Source: Eubacteriales bacterium
GTDB taxonomy: Bacteria; Bacillota; Clostridia; Peptostreptococcales; Anaerovoracaceae
DNA length: 6,669 nt
NCBI GenBank assembly: GCA_028691625.1
Contig: JAQUYZ010000089.1
Coordinates: 1-6,669 of the forward strand
Reading direction: 5' to 3'
The notes below the pieces were generated by a model. The model saw nothing but the letters and a program-made list of their open reading frames with translations. It did no database searches and was not told where the DNA came from. The position numbers were made by a program, and so were the translations under genes. Positions 1 to 6,454 of this stretch are shown one piece after another; the first letter of the stretch is position 1; each line of letters starts with the position of its first letter.

Positions 1-849
1 CATGGCAAAAATAACAGGGTCCTTCGCCATGGTTCTCACCATTTCCGTCGTCAGCATCTTCGGCGCCGATACCCCGATAAACAGGTCCCTGCCAGAGACT
101 GCATCAGCCAATGCACCGGTCTGACCCTGCCGGTTTGTCAGCTCCGCCAGCTCCTGCTTGCTCGGCGGCAGGCCTTTTGTGGCTTTTGAGATGATACCCT
201 TCGTGTCACAGACAATGATATCCTTCACACCCAAAGTCGTAAGCATCTTTACGATGGCCGCTCCCGCTGCTCCTGCGCCATTCATGACGACTCTGATATC
301 CTCAAATCGTCTTCCGGTCAGCTTCAGGGCATTGATCGCCGCCGCTGAAACAACAATGGCAGTTCCGTGCTGATCATCGTGGAATACCGGTATATCAACC
401 AGCTCCTGCAGTCTTCTTTCGATCTCGAAGCAGCGGGGAGCCGATATATCTTCCAAATTGATTCCTCCAAAAGTCGGAGCAATATTCTTTATGATCTGAA
501 TGATTTCTTCCGTATCCTGGGTTTCCAGGCAAATGGGAATGGCATCGATATCCGCGAATGCTTTGAACAGAACTGCCTTTCCCTCCATGACCGGGATCGC
601 GGCTTTTGCACCGATATTGCCCAACCCAAGCACTGCGGAACCATCGCTGATCACTGCAACGGTATTGCCCTTTGCCGTATATCGATAGACCTGATCCGGC
701 TCTCTGTGGATCTCCCTGCATGGCTCAGCCACACCGGGTGTATAGGCTGTGCTCAGATCATCTTTGTTCTTCAGCGGAACCTTGCTGATCACAGCAAGCT
801 TTCCATGGTTTTGCTCATGAAGCCGTAACGATTCCTTATAATAATCCAT
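1..849 (-). CDS. NAD(P)-dependent malic enzyme (oxaloacetate-decarboxylating), C-terminus outside window
   Basis: Malic enzyme oxidatively decarboxylates malate to pyruvate and CO2 in the cytoplasm with NAD or NADP and a divalent metal. The first 283 residues are present and the frame is open to the window edge; family members of this short bacterial type are about 390-410 residues, so roughly 110 are missing. Visible signatures: [12 protein letters not shown] at 33-44 with catalytic Tyr36; GKAVLFK with general-base Lys91; metal ligands in NLEDI (Glu133, Asp134) and FHDDQHGTA (Asp158/159); a Rossmann GAGAAG loop at 191-196, with Asp215 near the end of the next strand. The cofactor preference cannot be fixed from this. 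The start is 6 nt after the glnS stop, in the same frame, so translation is probably coupled to glnS. No promoter is visible between them. The family is secure; NAD preference is inferred from Clostridial relatives. Confidence 0.95.
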   Translation of the reverse strand, partial: MDYYKESLRLHEQNHGKLAVISKVPLKNKDDLSTAYTPGVAEPCREIHREPDQVYRYTAKGNTVAVISDGSAVLGLGNIGAKAAIPVMEGKAVLFKAFADIDAIPICLETQDTEEIIQIIKNIAPTFGGINLEDISAPRCFEIERRLQELVDIPVFHDDQHGTAIVVSAAAINALKLTGRRFEDIRVVMNGAGAAGAAIVKMLTTLGVKDIIVCDTKGIISKATKGLPPSKQELAELTNRQGQTGALADAVSGRDLFIGVSAPKMLTTEMVRTMAKDPVIFAM

Positions 850-857
850 TTCCCCTC
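850..857 (-). promoter_or_regulatory. Ribosome binding site of the malic enzyme, overlapping the glnS stop codon
   Basis: On the minus strand the glnS TGA is followed by GGGGAA and then the malic enzyme ATG. The purine-rich GAGGGG is made partly of the stop codon and lies only 2 nt from the ATG, closer than the usual 5-9 nt. This suggests re-initiation by ribosomes that finish glnS rather than strong independent loading. No other in-frame start is available between the glnS stop and Met88. Confidence 0.6.
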
Positions 858-2520
858 ATTTCTTCCAAGAGCTCTTCAGATCTACGATCTGGTTAAAAAC
901 CTTGTCCTTATCATTGGTGAGCAGCTCATCTGCAATGTAATACCCGAGCCGGAAAAACTGATATCGTTCTCCTGCTTTTGCCGCCTTTAATGCCGGTTCT
1001 GCATATGCTTCGAAGGTTCTCATGGATTCCGGATTCAGGATGTTCTCACCCTTTTCGTCTTCAATCATCAGGTAGCTATACGCCCGGATCGTTATTTTTT
1101 CGGCGGTATTTGCATCCACCCAGTGGATCGTCCCCTTGACCTTCCTCCCGTCAAAGCCGCTTCCGCTCCTGGTCTCAGGATCGTAGGTGCACCTCAGTTC
1201 GATCACATTGCCGTCCGAATCCTTGATCACGTCCTGGCAGGTGATGAAATAGGCTCCTTTAAATCGAACCTCGTTGCCCGGGAACAGACGGAAATATTTC
1301 TTTTCCGGAATTTCCATAAAATCGTCGCGCTCAACATAAAGCTCCCTTGAGAAGCCGACCTTTCGGGTTCCTTTTGTCTCGTCTTCTTTGCTGTTTTCGA
1401 TATCCACCAGCTCGTTTTGATCCTCCGGATAGTTGGTGATCACCACCTTCAGGGGATTCATGACCACCATTCGTGTTTCCGCTTTATCCTTCAGGTCCTC
1501 TCTGATGCAGTGCTCCAGCAGTGAAATGTCGACGGTGCTGTTTGCCTTGGAGACACCGATTCGTTCACAGAAATCCCGGATGGCTTCCGGTGTGAATCCT
1601 CTTCTCCGCAATCCCGCGATGGTAGGCATTCTGGGATCATCCCAACCCTCAACACTGCCGTTGTCGACGAGCGCCTTCAAATATCGTTTGCTCATGACCG
1701 TGTTGGTCAGGTTCAATCTGGCGAATTCGATCTGCTGCGGCGGTTCCACCCATTCCAGCTCTCGCAGCACCCAGTCGTAGAGCGGTCTGTGATCCTCAAA
1801 TTCCAGCGTACAGATGGAGTGGGTTATCCCCTCAATGGCATCTTCGATCGGGTGGGCATAGTCGTACATCGGATAGATACACCATTTGTCTCCGGTGTTG
1901 TGATGCTCCGCGTGGGCGATCCGATAAATAACGGGGTCTCTCATGTTGATATTGGGAGAGGTCATATCAATTTTTACGCGAAGAACCTTCTCCCCGTCCT
2001 GGTAGCTTCCTTTTTTCATATTATCAAACAGTTCCAGATTCTCCTCTATACTTCTGTTCCGGTATGGACTTTCCTTCCCCGGCTCCGTAAGTGTGCCTCT
2101 GTGCTGCTTGATTTCTTCTGCGGACAGATCGCAGACATAGGCCTTGCCTTTTCGAATGAGTACGAGTGCGCATTCATACATTTTATCAAAATAATCAGAT
2201 GCAAATAAAAGCTTCTCCCATTGGAAGCCCAGCCATTTTACGTCCGCCTCGATAGATTCCACATATTCCGTATCTTCCTTTACAGGATTGGTGTCGTCAA
2301 AACGCAGGTTGCATTTCCCGTTATACTTCTGTGCGGTTGTGAAATTCAGGCAAATGGATTTGGCATGCCCAATGTGAAGATAGCCGTTGGGCTCCGGAGG
2401 AAATCTGGTGTAAACCCTGTTTCCATAGGTCTGGTTTTCTAAATCCCTATCTATCATATTATGGATAAAATTTGATGTGGTTTGTTCATTGGGTCCTCCA
2501 TTTTTTTCGATCTCGCCCAT
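856..2520 (-). CDS. glnS: Glutaminyl-tRNA synthetase
   Basis: GlnRS attaches glutamine to tRNA-Gln in the cytoplasm. The 554-residue length matches the well-known E. coli enzyme, and the sequence aligns with it end to end from memory. Class I catalytic motifs are intact: [12 protein letters not shown] at 41-52 (HIGH at 49-52), RFDDTNP at 73-79, and the KMSKS equivalent VMSKR at 275-279. [10 protein letters not shown] (292-301) and the LRRRG motif follow. The anticodon-binding beta-barrel half runs from about 350 to 545, with [11 protein letters not shown] at 458-468 and the conserved NPES near 496-499. The start is supported by AAGGAGG 8 nt upstream. It is the first gene of a unit with the malic enzyme. 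Many Gram-positive bacteria lack GlnRS and make Gln-tRNA by GatCAB amidation, so glnS here fits the subset of Clostridia that carry it. No GatCAB gene is in view. Confidence 0.98.
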   Translation of the reverse strand: MGEIEKNGGPNEQTTSNFIHNMIDRDLENQTYGNRVYTRFPPEPNGYLHIGHAKSICLNFTTAQKYNGKCNLRFDDTNPVKEDTEYVESIEADVKWLGFQWEKLLFASDYFDKMYECALVLIRKGKAYVCDLSAEEIKQHRGTLTEPGKESPYRNRSIEENLELFDNMKKGSYQDGEKVLRVKIDMTSPNINMRDPVIYRIAHAEHHNTGDKWCIYPMYDYAHPIEDAIEGITHSICTLEFEDHRPLYDWVLRELEWVEPPQQIEFARLNLTNTVMSKRYLKALVDNGSVEGWDDPRMPTIAGLRRRGFTPEAIRDFCERIGVSKANSTVDISLLEHCIREDLKDKAETRMVVMNPLKVVITNYPEDQNELVDIENSKEDETKGTRKVGFSRELYVERDDFMEIPEKKYFRLFPGNEVRFKGAYFITCQDVIKDSDGNVIELRCTYDPETRSGSGFDGRKVKGTIHWVDANTAEKITIRAYSYLMIEDEKGENILNPESMRTFEAYAEPALKAAKAGERYQFFRLGYYIADELLTNDKDKVFNQIVDLKSSWKK

Positions 2521-2552
2521 TTGCTCTTCCTCCTTGTGCTATTTACTGTTTC

Positions 2553-2590
2553 ATCAATGGAAACATTAACGGTATTATTATACCATTGAT
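2553..2590. repeat. Inverted repeat across the glnS -10 region and start site
   Basis: ATCAATGG (2553-2560) and its exact reverse complement CCATTGAT (2583-2590) have centres 30 bp apart, close to three helical turns. Between and overlapping them is a smaller inverted repeat, GGTAT (2571-2575) and ATACC (2580-2584). The right arm covers the edge of the TATAAT box and the expected start site, so it would be mostly absent from the mRNA. This favours a DNA operator over an RNA hairpin. The binding protein is unknown; the divergent Lrp/AsnC protein is one candidate. Confidence 0.4.
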
Positions 2591-2617
2591 TATAACGCAT
2601 AAATAGAACTTTTTCGA
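2589..2617 (-). promoter_or_regulatory. Predicted sigma-A promoter of the glnS-malic enzyme unit
   Basis: Read on the minus strand, a perfect TATAAT (2594-2589) is preceded at 17 nt by TCGAAA (2617-2612), which matches the -35 consensus TTGACA at 4 of 6 positions. Transcription would start near 2582, giving a leader of about 60 nt before the glnS ATG. That leader is too short for a T-box riboswitch, and I see none. Confidence 0.6.
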
Positions 2618-2636
2618 CTGCAGAAAATTTTCCCGG

Positions 2637-2729
2637 ATCATGTAGTATTGCTCTGGAATACGAAAAAAATATCATGGAGTAATTCCTTTGCTATTTTACT
2701 TTATATGAGCTAATTTATCATGTAAAATT
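2637..2729 (+). repeat. Three loose direct copies of ATCATGnA(n)ATT upstream of the regulator gene
   Basis: Similar words occur at 2637-2649 (ATCATGTAGTATT), 2671-2684 (ATCATGGAGTAATT) and 2717-2729 (ATCATGTAAAATT), all on the plus strand between the divergent promoters. Offsets are 34 and 46 bp. Lrp/AsnC proteins often bind several degenerate AT-rich sites upstream of their own gene, so autoregulatory sites are possible. In DNA this AT-rich, chance similarity is also plausible. Confidence 0.2.
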
Positions 2730-2733
2730 TTCC

Positions 2734-2762
2734 TTGATATTCTATTAAAATATTGCTAAAAT
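2734..2762 (+). promoter_or_regulatory. Predicted strong extended -10 promoter of the Lrp/AsnC gene
   Basis: TTGATA (2734-2739) is separated by 17 nt from TAAAAT (2757-2762), each matching consensus at 5 of 6 positions. A TG one base before the -10 (TGCTAAAAT) makes it an extended -10 promoter. The start site would lie near 2769, leaving a leader of only about 20 nt that holds the ribosome binding site. Confidence 0.75.
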
Positions 2763-2773
2763 AGTAGAGAAAA

Positions 2774-2785
2774 AAGGGTGGTGAT
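2774..2785 (+). promoter_or_regulatory. Ribosome binding site that fixes the Lrp/AsnC start
   Basis: AAGGGTGGTGAT closely matches the 16S anti-SD complement AAGGAGGTGAT and lies 4 nt before ATG 2790. The two in-frame GTG codons at 2778 and 2781 are part of this site, so they should not be taken as the start even though they would lengthen the reading frame by four codons. Confidence 0.75.
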
Positions 2786-2789
2786 TAAA

Positions 2790-3248
2790 ATGGACACAAT
2801 TGATTCCAAAATTTTAGAAGTTTTGCAAGAGAATTCGAGAGTTTCCATCTCAGATCTGAGCAAGCAGGTTAATCTGTCTTTATCGGCTGTAAGCGAAAGG
2901 TTAAAGAAACTGGAGGCTTCAAGCATCATAGAAAAATATACCGTGATTCTGGACTCCAAATCTCTTGGTCAGGAATTGACCGTACTGATGAATCTCAGCC
3001 TTGAAAATCCGCGGGATACGGGAGAATTCTTCGAAATGGTGGGAAAAGAAAAAGAAATCCTGGAATGCCATTATGTAACCGGCGAGTATGATTACATCCT
3101 TAGAATTACTACAAAAAATACAGCAACCCTGGAGGCATTGATGAACCGCATCAAATCGATACCGGGAATCAAGAGAACCCAGACCAACGTCGTGCTCTCA
3201 AGTCTGAAGCATTTATACAGTGTATCCCCGACCGCGATGGAAAAATAA
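2790..3248 (+). CDS. Lrp/AsnC family transcriptional regulator
   Basis: This DNA-binding protein of the feast/famine family is expected to form dimers or higher oligomers and respond to an amino acid or related small molecule. Its 152 residues match the family length (about 140-165). The N-terminal helix-turn-helix opens with MDTIDSKILEVLQENSR, then VSISDLSKQVNLS and the recognition helix LSAVSERLKKLE (31-42), followed by the SSIIEKYTVILD linker strand. The RAM ligand-binding and dimerisation domain runs from about 62 to 140, with the VTGEYDYIL turn at 96-104 and IPGIKRTQTNVVLSSLK at 124-140. It is transcribed away from glnS and converges on the thiolase gene. The divergent arrangement makes self-regulation, and possibly regulation of glnS, plausible but unproven. 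The effector cannot be read from the sequence. Confidence 0.95.
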   Translation: MDTIDSKILEVLQENSRVSISDLSKQVNLSLSAVSERLKKLEASSIIEKYTVILDSKSLGQELTVLMNLSLENPRDTGEFFEMVGKEKEILECHYVTGEYDYILRITTKNTATLEALMNRIKSIPGIKRTQTNVVLSSLKHLYSVSPTAMEK

Positions 3249-3293
3249 ATATCGGCCAAGGCCGCTTTCTACCTTCACAGGTGACGACAGAAA

Positions 3294-3317
3294 AAAAGAC
3301 TGCTTGCGCAGTCTTTT
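3294..3317. terminator. Bidirectional hairpin terminator between convergent genes
   Basis: AAAAGACTGC (3294-3303) and GCAGTCTTTT (3308-3317) form a perfect 10-bp stem with a TTGC loop. On the plus strand the stem is followed by a T-rich tail to about 3330, ending the Lrp/AsnC transcript. On the minus strand the run of A at 3291-3297 becomes a U tail, ending the thiolase transcript. Position, 45 nt after the regulator stop and 26 nt after the thiolase stop, fits both roles. Confidence 0.9.
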
Positions 3318-3343
3318 ATATTTTTATATTAATCACTTACAGT

Positions 3344-4522
3344 TTAACGCTCCACGATCATAGAAGTTCCCTGTCCGCCGCCGATACAAAGGGTAGCAAG
3401 GCCAAGCTTTGCATCTCTTTTTGTCATCTCATAGATCAATGTGATTAAGATTCTTGCTCCCGATGCTCCGATCGGATGTCCCAGTGCGATGGCTCCGCCG
3501 TTGACATTGAGCTTTTCCAGATCAAATTTCAGATCTTTCCCTACCGCTACTGACTGAGCAGCAAAGGCTTCATTTGCCTCGATGAGGTCCATATCGCTGA
3601 TCGTCAGCCCGGCCTTTTCTAAGGCATTTTTAGAAGCAGGCACAGGACCGATTCCCATGATGGAAGGGTCAACACCTGCGGAAGCGTAGGACTTCACTTT
3701 GCATAAGTAGCTCAGTCCAAGCGCATCTGCTTTTTCTTTTGACATCACAATGAGCGCCGCACCGCTGTCGTTGATTCCGGATGCGTTGGCAGCAGTAACA
3801 ATTCCGTCTTTCTTAAAAGCAGGTTTTAATTTTGCCACACTTTCCGGGCTTGTTCCGAGCTTTGGAAATTCGTCGGTATCAAAAATGATCGGGTCACCTT
3901 TTCTTTGAGGAATTTCAACAGGAACGATTTCATTCTTGAATTTTCCGGCTTTGATCGCGGCTTCCGCCTTATTCTGTGATGCAACCGCAAACTGATCCAG
4001 CTCCTCTCTCGTCAGCCCCCATTGCTCCACGATATTTTCCGCCGTGATCCCCATATGATAATGATTAAAGGCATCTGTCAGGCCGTCATGCACCATCATG
4101 TCGATCATCTTCGCATCGCCCATTCTGGCACCCCATCTGGCAGCCGGCATCACATAGCCTGCCTGACTCATGCTTTCCGCTCCGCCTGCAAGGATGCATT
4201 CCGCATCTCCGGCTTTGATGATCTGAGCGGCAAGCGCTACTGTTCTGAGTCCTGATCCGCAAACCTTGTTAACGGTCAAGGCCGGCACTTCCTTCGGAAT
4301 TCCTGCCGCCATTGCGATCTGTCTTGCAACGTTCTGACCAAGCCCTCCCTGAAGAACATTCCCCAGAACCACTTCATCGATGATTGCCGGATCAATTCCC
4401 GCTCTTTTAATCGCTTCCTTCGCCGCAACAACACCTAATTCCACTGCTGTCACATCCTTCAGCGATCCGCCGAAACTTCCGATTGGAGTTCTGGCCGCAC
4501 TTACGATTACTACTTCTCTCAT
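3344..4522 (-). CDS. thlA: Acetyl-CoA C-acetyltransferase (thiolase II)
   Basis: This enzyme condenses two acetyl-CoA to acetoacetyl-CoA, the first step towards butyrate or related C4 products in Clostridia, or runs in reverse in degradation. It is cytoplasmic and usually a tetramer. The 392 residues equal the normal family length. Active-site residues are in place: nucleophile Cys88 in [11 protein letters not shown], Asn317 in NEAF, His349 in [14 protein letters not shown], and proton-donating Cys379 in [10 protein letters not shown]. The start chosen is [15 protein letters not shown], with AGGAGGG four nt upstream; an in-frame ATG 27 nt further out lacks such a site and adds a non-family extension. 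The gene has its own upstream region and terminator, so it looks monocistronic. The usual butyrate partners (hbd, crt, bcd, etf) are not adjacent. The names thlA, thl and atoB are all used for this family; the sequence does not choose between them. Confidence 0.96.
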   Translation of the reverse strand: MREVVIVSAARTPIGSFGGSLKDVTAVELGVVAAKEAIKRAGIDPAIIDEVVLGNVLQGGLGQNVARQIAMAAGIPKEVPALTVNKVCGSGLRTVALAAQIIKAGDAECILAGGAESMSQAGYVMPAARWGARMGDAKMIDMMVHDGLTDAFNHYHMGITAENIVEQWGLTREELDQFAVASQNKAEAAIKAGKFKNEIVPVEIPQRKGDPIIFDTDEFPKLGTSPESVAKLKPAFKKDGIVTAANASGINDSGAALIVMSKEKADALGLSYLCKVKSYASAGVDPSIMGIGPVPASKNALEKAGLTISDMDLIEANEAFAAQSVAVGKDLKFDLEKLNVNGGAIALGHPIGASGARILITLIYEMTKRDAKLGLATLCIGGGQGTSMIVER

Positions 4523-4562
4523 TGTACCCTCCTGTTTTAACCTCATCATATTTTATAGACTT

Positions 4563-4590
4563 ATAACGGGGACATTAGCCGCCTCGTTAT
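4563..4590 (-). repeat. Inverted repeat in the thiolase leader
   Basis: On the minus strand ATAACG (4590-4585) and CGTTAT (4568-4563) are exact reverse complements; after one mismatch a GG/CC pair extends the match around a 10-nt interior. The element begins about 14 nt downstream of the TATAAT at 4609-4604 and ends about 40 nt before the ATG. It could be an mRNA stem-loop or a 28-bp operator just past the start site. Confidence 0.4.
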
Positions 4591-4603
4591 GTAAATAGAA
4601 AAC

Positions 4604-4616
4604 ATTATACAGTATA
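4604..4616 (-). promoter_or_regulatory. Consensus -10 box overlapped by a short palindrome, possible proximal thiolase promoter
   Basis: The minus strand reads TATACTGTATAAT. It contains a perfect TATAAT (4609-4604) and the 11-bp palindrome TATAC-T-GTATA (4616-4606). No good -35 hexamer is seen 16-18 nt upstream, so this promoter would be weak or activator-dependent unless the palindrome recruits a regulator. Its start site would be near 4597, a 75-nt leader before the thiolase ATG. Confidence 0.4.
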
Positions 4617-4653
4617 CAGGGATTGAGCGCAGACTCTACCCCCAGCTTAAACT

Positions 4654-4681
4654 ATCATATCATGAATTCAGAAAAAAACAA
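4654..4681 (-). promoter_or_regulatory. Candidate distal thiolase promoter
   Basis: On the minus strand TTGTTT (4681-4676) is followed after 16 nt by TATGAT (4659-4654), 4 of 6 and 5 of 6 matches to the consensus hexamers. AT-rich DNA with T/A runs lies immediately upstream and could act as an UP element. The leader to the thiolase ATG would be about 125 nt. Which of the two candidates is used cannot be settled from sequence. Confidence 0.5.
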
Positions 4682-4813
4682 TACCTTAGTGAAAAGTCGA
4701 AAAATTCAAATTTAGGCAATTTTTTTTAGCAAAACCGCTTTTTCGGAGTAATTATTTCATAGAATGACTCTTTTTCCGCTCTTTTTTGGTTATTTTTTTC
4801 ACAAGGTTTTCGG

Positions 4814-4852
4814 AAAACAAAATAACGCCGCGGCATGAATTAGGGCGTTATT
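4814..4852 (-). terminator. Rho-independent terminator of the surE-hydrolase-DUF2156 operon
   Basis: AATAACGCC (4821-4829) and GGCGTTATT (4844-4852) make a perfect 9-bp stem with a 14-nt loop. On the minus strand the stem is followed by TTGTTTT, a fair U tail. It begins 28 nt after the DUF2156 stop codon, so the thiolase gene beyond it is probably a separate transcription unit. The adjacent GTTTTC-G-GAAAAC palindrome (4806-4818) overlaps the tail. Confidence 0.8.
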
Positions 4853-4880
4853 CCAAATTCTCCTTATTTATTTTGCAAAT

Positions 4881-5819
4881 TTATAAATCTTCCTTGAAAA
4901 TTGCGATATGGCTTTCCATCAGTTTGACAGGTTTATACGAAAGTTTTGCTTTTCTCAAGCCGGGAATGCCCATGTCCTCTTCCCTGTTGATGAATTTTAT
5001 ATTGGCTGCCACATGCTTGGAAAACTCATTGTTGATCAACTGATAAAGTCCTCTGTAAGCGGTATTGGCTTTTTCCACATGAACCGTTACGGTATCTCCG
5101 TTAATTCTTCCGCCAATGCTCAGTGCCTCAATCTTTCCATCAATAATGATAGCCGCCGCCAGATACCCGACCGCCTCAATATTATTGAAAACATCCACCA
5201 TGGCACGCTCTTCCATTTTCAGAAGCTCCATCTCGTGCTCCGGCAGATTCTTTCTTTCGTTGAATTCCCTGATGAACTGCATCGCCTTATCCGCCATCGC
5301 AGAGGTTAATGTCACATATTCATATTGGTAGTGATTCAGGAAGTAATTCAGGTGGTTTTTTTTGCTGTGATACTCCCTTCCCTTCAGCTCAATCAGGTCC
5401 TGTGTCCGATACACATAATCGTAATTCGGGCGGTCATCAAAAAATCCGAGTTCCCCCGGACAGGCCTCCTCCAAATATTCCTTCATATGCAAAGGCATCA
5501 ATCGTATGCTGAATATGTAGCCCTTCGATTCAAATATTCTCTTTGCCTCCTTGATCGTTGCATTTAAGGCTTTCGGATCAAAGGTGCCGGTATTGGTGAG
5601 AGGCGGAAACAGAAATGGCTCCTGCTTATCCGTTTCCAGATGGCTGAGTCCGGCGATGCATAAATATTCACCGATTATCTGCCAGCTGAAGTTGTTTATA
5701 TTTCTCCACATAAACAATGATGTAAAGGAAAGTCCGGACGTGCCGTATTTAAAGCCTCTCAGGTACTCCTCAAGAATCGGCCTTTCCTCAATGGTGATTC
5801 GGTTTTCAAACATGAACAT
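4881..5819 (-). CDS. DUF2156 domain protein (soluble, GNAT-fold, LPG_synthase_C-like)
   Basis: The 312-residue protein belongs by pattern to DUF2156 (PF09924), the GNAT-fold family related to the catalytic half of MprF, the lysyl-phosphatidylglycerol synthase. Recognisable family blocks are YDYVYRTQDLIELKGREY (133-150), HSKKNHLNYF (151-160), HVEKANTAYRGLYQLIN (247-263) and INREEDMGIPGLRKAKLSY (277-295). The MprF membrane-spanning half is absent; I see no signal peptide or membrane segment, so it should be cytoplasmic. The donor and acceptor substrates are unknown; aminoacyl-tRNA-dependent or acyl-CoA transfer are family-level possibilities only. The start ATG at 5819 has AAAGG 7 nt upstream; a second ATG two codons on is less well placed. 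It is the last gene of the operon, 47 nt after the hydrolase, and is followed by a terminator. Confidence 0.88.
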   Translation of the reverse strand: MFMFENRITIEERPILEEYLRGFKYGTSGLSFTSLFMWRNINNFSWQIIGEYLCIAGLSHLETDKQEPFLFPPLTNTGTFDPKALNATIKEAKRIFESKGYIFSIRLMPLHMKEYLEEACPGELGFFDDRPNYDYVYRTQDLIELKGREYHSKKNHLNYFLNHYQYEYVTLTSAMADKAMQFIREFNERKNLPEHEMELLKMEERAMVDVFNNIEAVGYLAAAIIIDGKIEALSIGGRINGDTVTVHVEKANTAYRGLYQLINNEFSKHVAANIKFINREEDMGIPGLRKAKLSYKPVKLMESHIAIFKEDL

Positions 5820-5866
5820 TTTTGTGCCTTTCTATCTTTCATAAATGCTGAAATGATGTGTGCATG

Positions 5867-6454
5867 TTACTTTACAAGCGCTGAAATCTGTTTGAAGCCG
5901 GGGTTCCCTGCCCCGCCGCATAATTCAAAGAGGATGGATTCATAGGTTGTGCCCACGGCACCCGAATCACCCATTCTGCGCTGGGAATATTTTTTATCCG
6001 TGTTGCTTCTCGATGAAATACAATCGTTTGCAACAAAGACAGTATACCCTTTTTCCAATAAATCAACCACAGTCTGCTGTACACAGACATGCGCTTCGAT
6101 TCCGGCGATGATCACGGTTTTTCTTCCAATCTTTTCCATTTCTTCCACGAAAACCGGTTCGCCCATGGCGCTGAAGCTTGTCTTTTCAACATGCTGGAAT
6201 TCAGCTGAACCGACTCCCTCTCCGATTGGCTCGGTCAAGGCCTCCGCAAGGGCGGTCACGGTCGGGCCAAGGCCTTTTGTATATTGCTGTGTCATAATGA
6301 CCGGAACTCCAAGAATCCGGCAGCCCTTCACAAGCTTGACGGCAGCCGCTTCCAATTCAACATTATTTTTCATGGCAGGCATAAGCCGTTCCTGAAAATC
6401 AATTCCCACCAATACGGTGTCTTCCTTTTTTAACCTTAGTACCTTATCCCCCAT
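5867..6454 (-). CDS. Isochorismatase-family cysteine hydrolase
   Basis: A 195-residue cytoplasmic alpha/beta hydrolase of the isochorismatase-like (cysteine hydrolase) superfamily. The catalytic triad is visible: Asp19 in VGIDFQE, Lys91 in VEKTSFSA, and nucleophile Cys124 in GIEAHVCVQQT, which also holds the typical cis-peptide segment after Gly118. It resembles the YcaC-like branch (VANDCISSRS at 141-150, SGAVGTTYESILFEL at 164-178). The metal-binding DxHxH pattern of nicotinamidases is not seen, so PncA activity is unlikely; the true substrate is unknown. The ATG is well supported by AGGAGGT six nt upstream, which lies inside the end of surE. The 19-nt overlap with surE implies translational coupling. 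The family call is firm; the reaction is not. Confidence 0.92.
   Translation of the reverse strand: MGDKVLRLKKEDTVLVGIDFQERLMPAMKNNVELEAAAVKLVKGCRILGVPVIMTQQYTKGLGPTVTALAEALTEPIGEGVGSAEFQHVEKTSFSAMGEPVFVEEMEKIGRKTVIIAGIEAHVCVQQTVVDLLEKGYTVFVANDCISSRSNTDKKYSQRRMGDSGAVGTTYESILFELCGGAGNPGFKQISALVK

Larger units (their letters stand above)
4523..4880. other. 358-nt AT-rich intergenic region without a gene
   Basis: No credible coding sequence was found here. The left half (4523-4690) holds the thiolase leader, two candidate promoters on the minus strand, and two small inverted repeats. The middle (about 4690-4812) is very AT-rich with repeated T runs. The right end (4814-4852) is the terminator of the surE-hydrolase-DUF2156 operon. 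No tRNA, riboswitch or small-RNA gene could be recognised by eye. Confidence 0.7.

Noticed and set aside
395..721. 108-codon minus-strand open frame inside the malic enzyme region
   Set aside because: It lies in another frame of the malic enzyme gene, whose own frame gives a continuous, motif-rich protein; the alternative product has low complexity and no family resemblance.
847..870. Programmed UGA decoding (selenocysteine) joining GlnRS to malic enzyme
   Set aside because: No evident SECIS-like hairpin follows the TGA, both proteins are complete at natural family boundaries, and an ATG follows at once.
2521..2582. T-box riboswitch in the glnS leader
   Set aside because: The predicted leader is about 60 nt, too short for a T-box, and no T-box-like motif or terminator hairpin is seen before the gene.
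2454..2675. 73-codon minus-strand open frame spanning the glnS promoter and start
   Set aside because: It overlaps the glnS start in a different frame, covers the predicted promoter, and has no good ribosome site or recognisable protein pattern.
2778..2789. GTG start at 2778 for the Lrp/AsnC gene
   Set aside because: The GTG codons are part of the ribosome binding site for the ATG at 2790, and family members start with the MD..D..IL pattern.
3251..3284. Small hairpins CGGC-CAAG-GCCG and ACCT-TCAC-AGGT after the regulator gene
   Set aside because: Each stem is only 4 bp and has no T tail; the strong hairpin at 3294-3317 is sufficient to explain termination.
4523..4549. Upstream ATG at 4549 for the thiolase, giving a 401-residue protein
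   Set aside because: The extra nine residues include the translated ribosome site and do not match thiolase N-termini; the ATG at 4522 is correctly spaced from AGGAGGG.
5867..6454. Nicotinamidase (PncA) assignment, suggested by the superfamily and by the neighbouring nucleotidase
   Set aside because: The metal-binding Asp-x-His-x-His pattern expected after the first strand region is missing; only the general superfamily triad is present.
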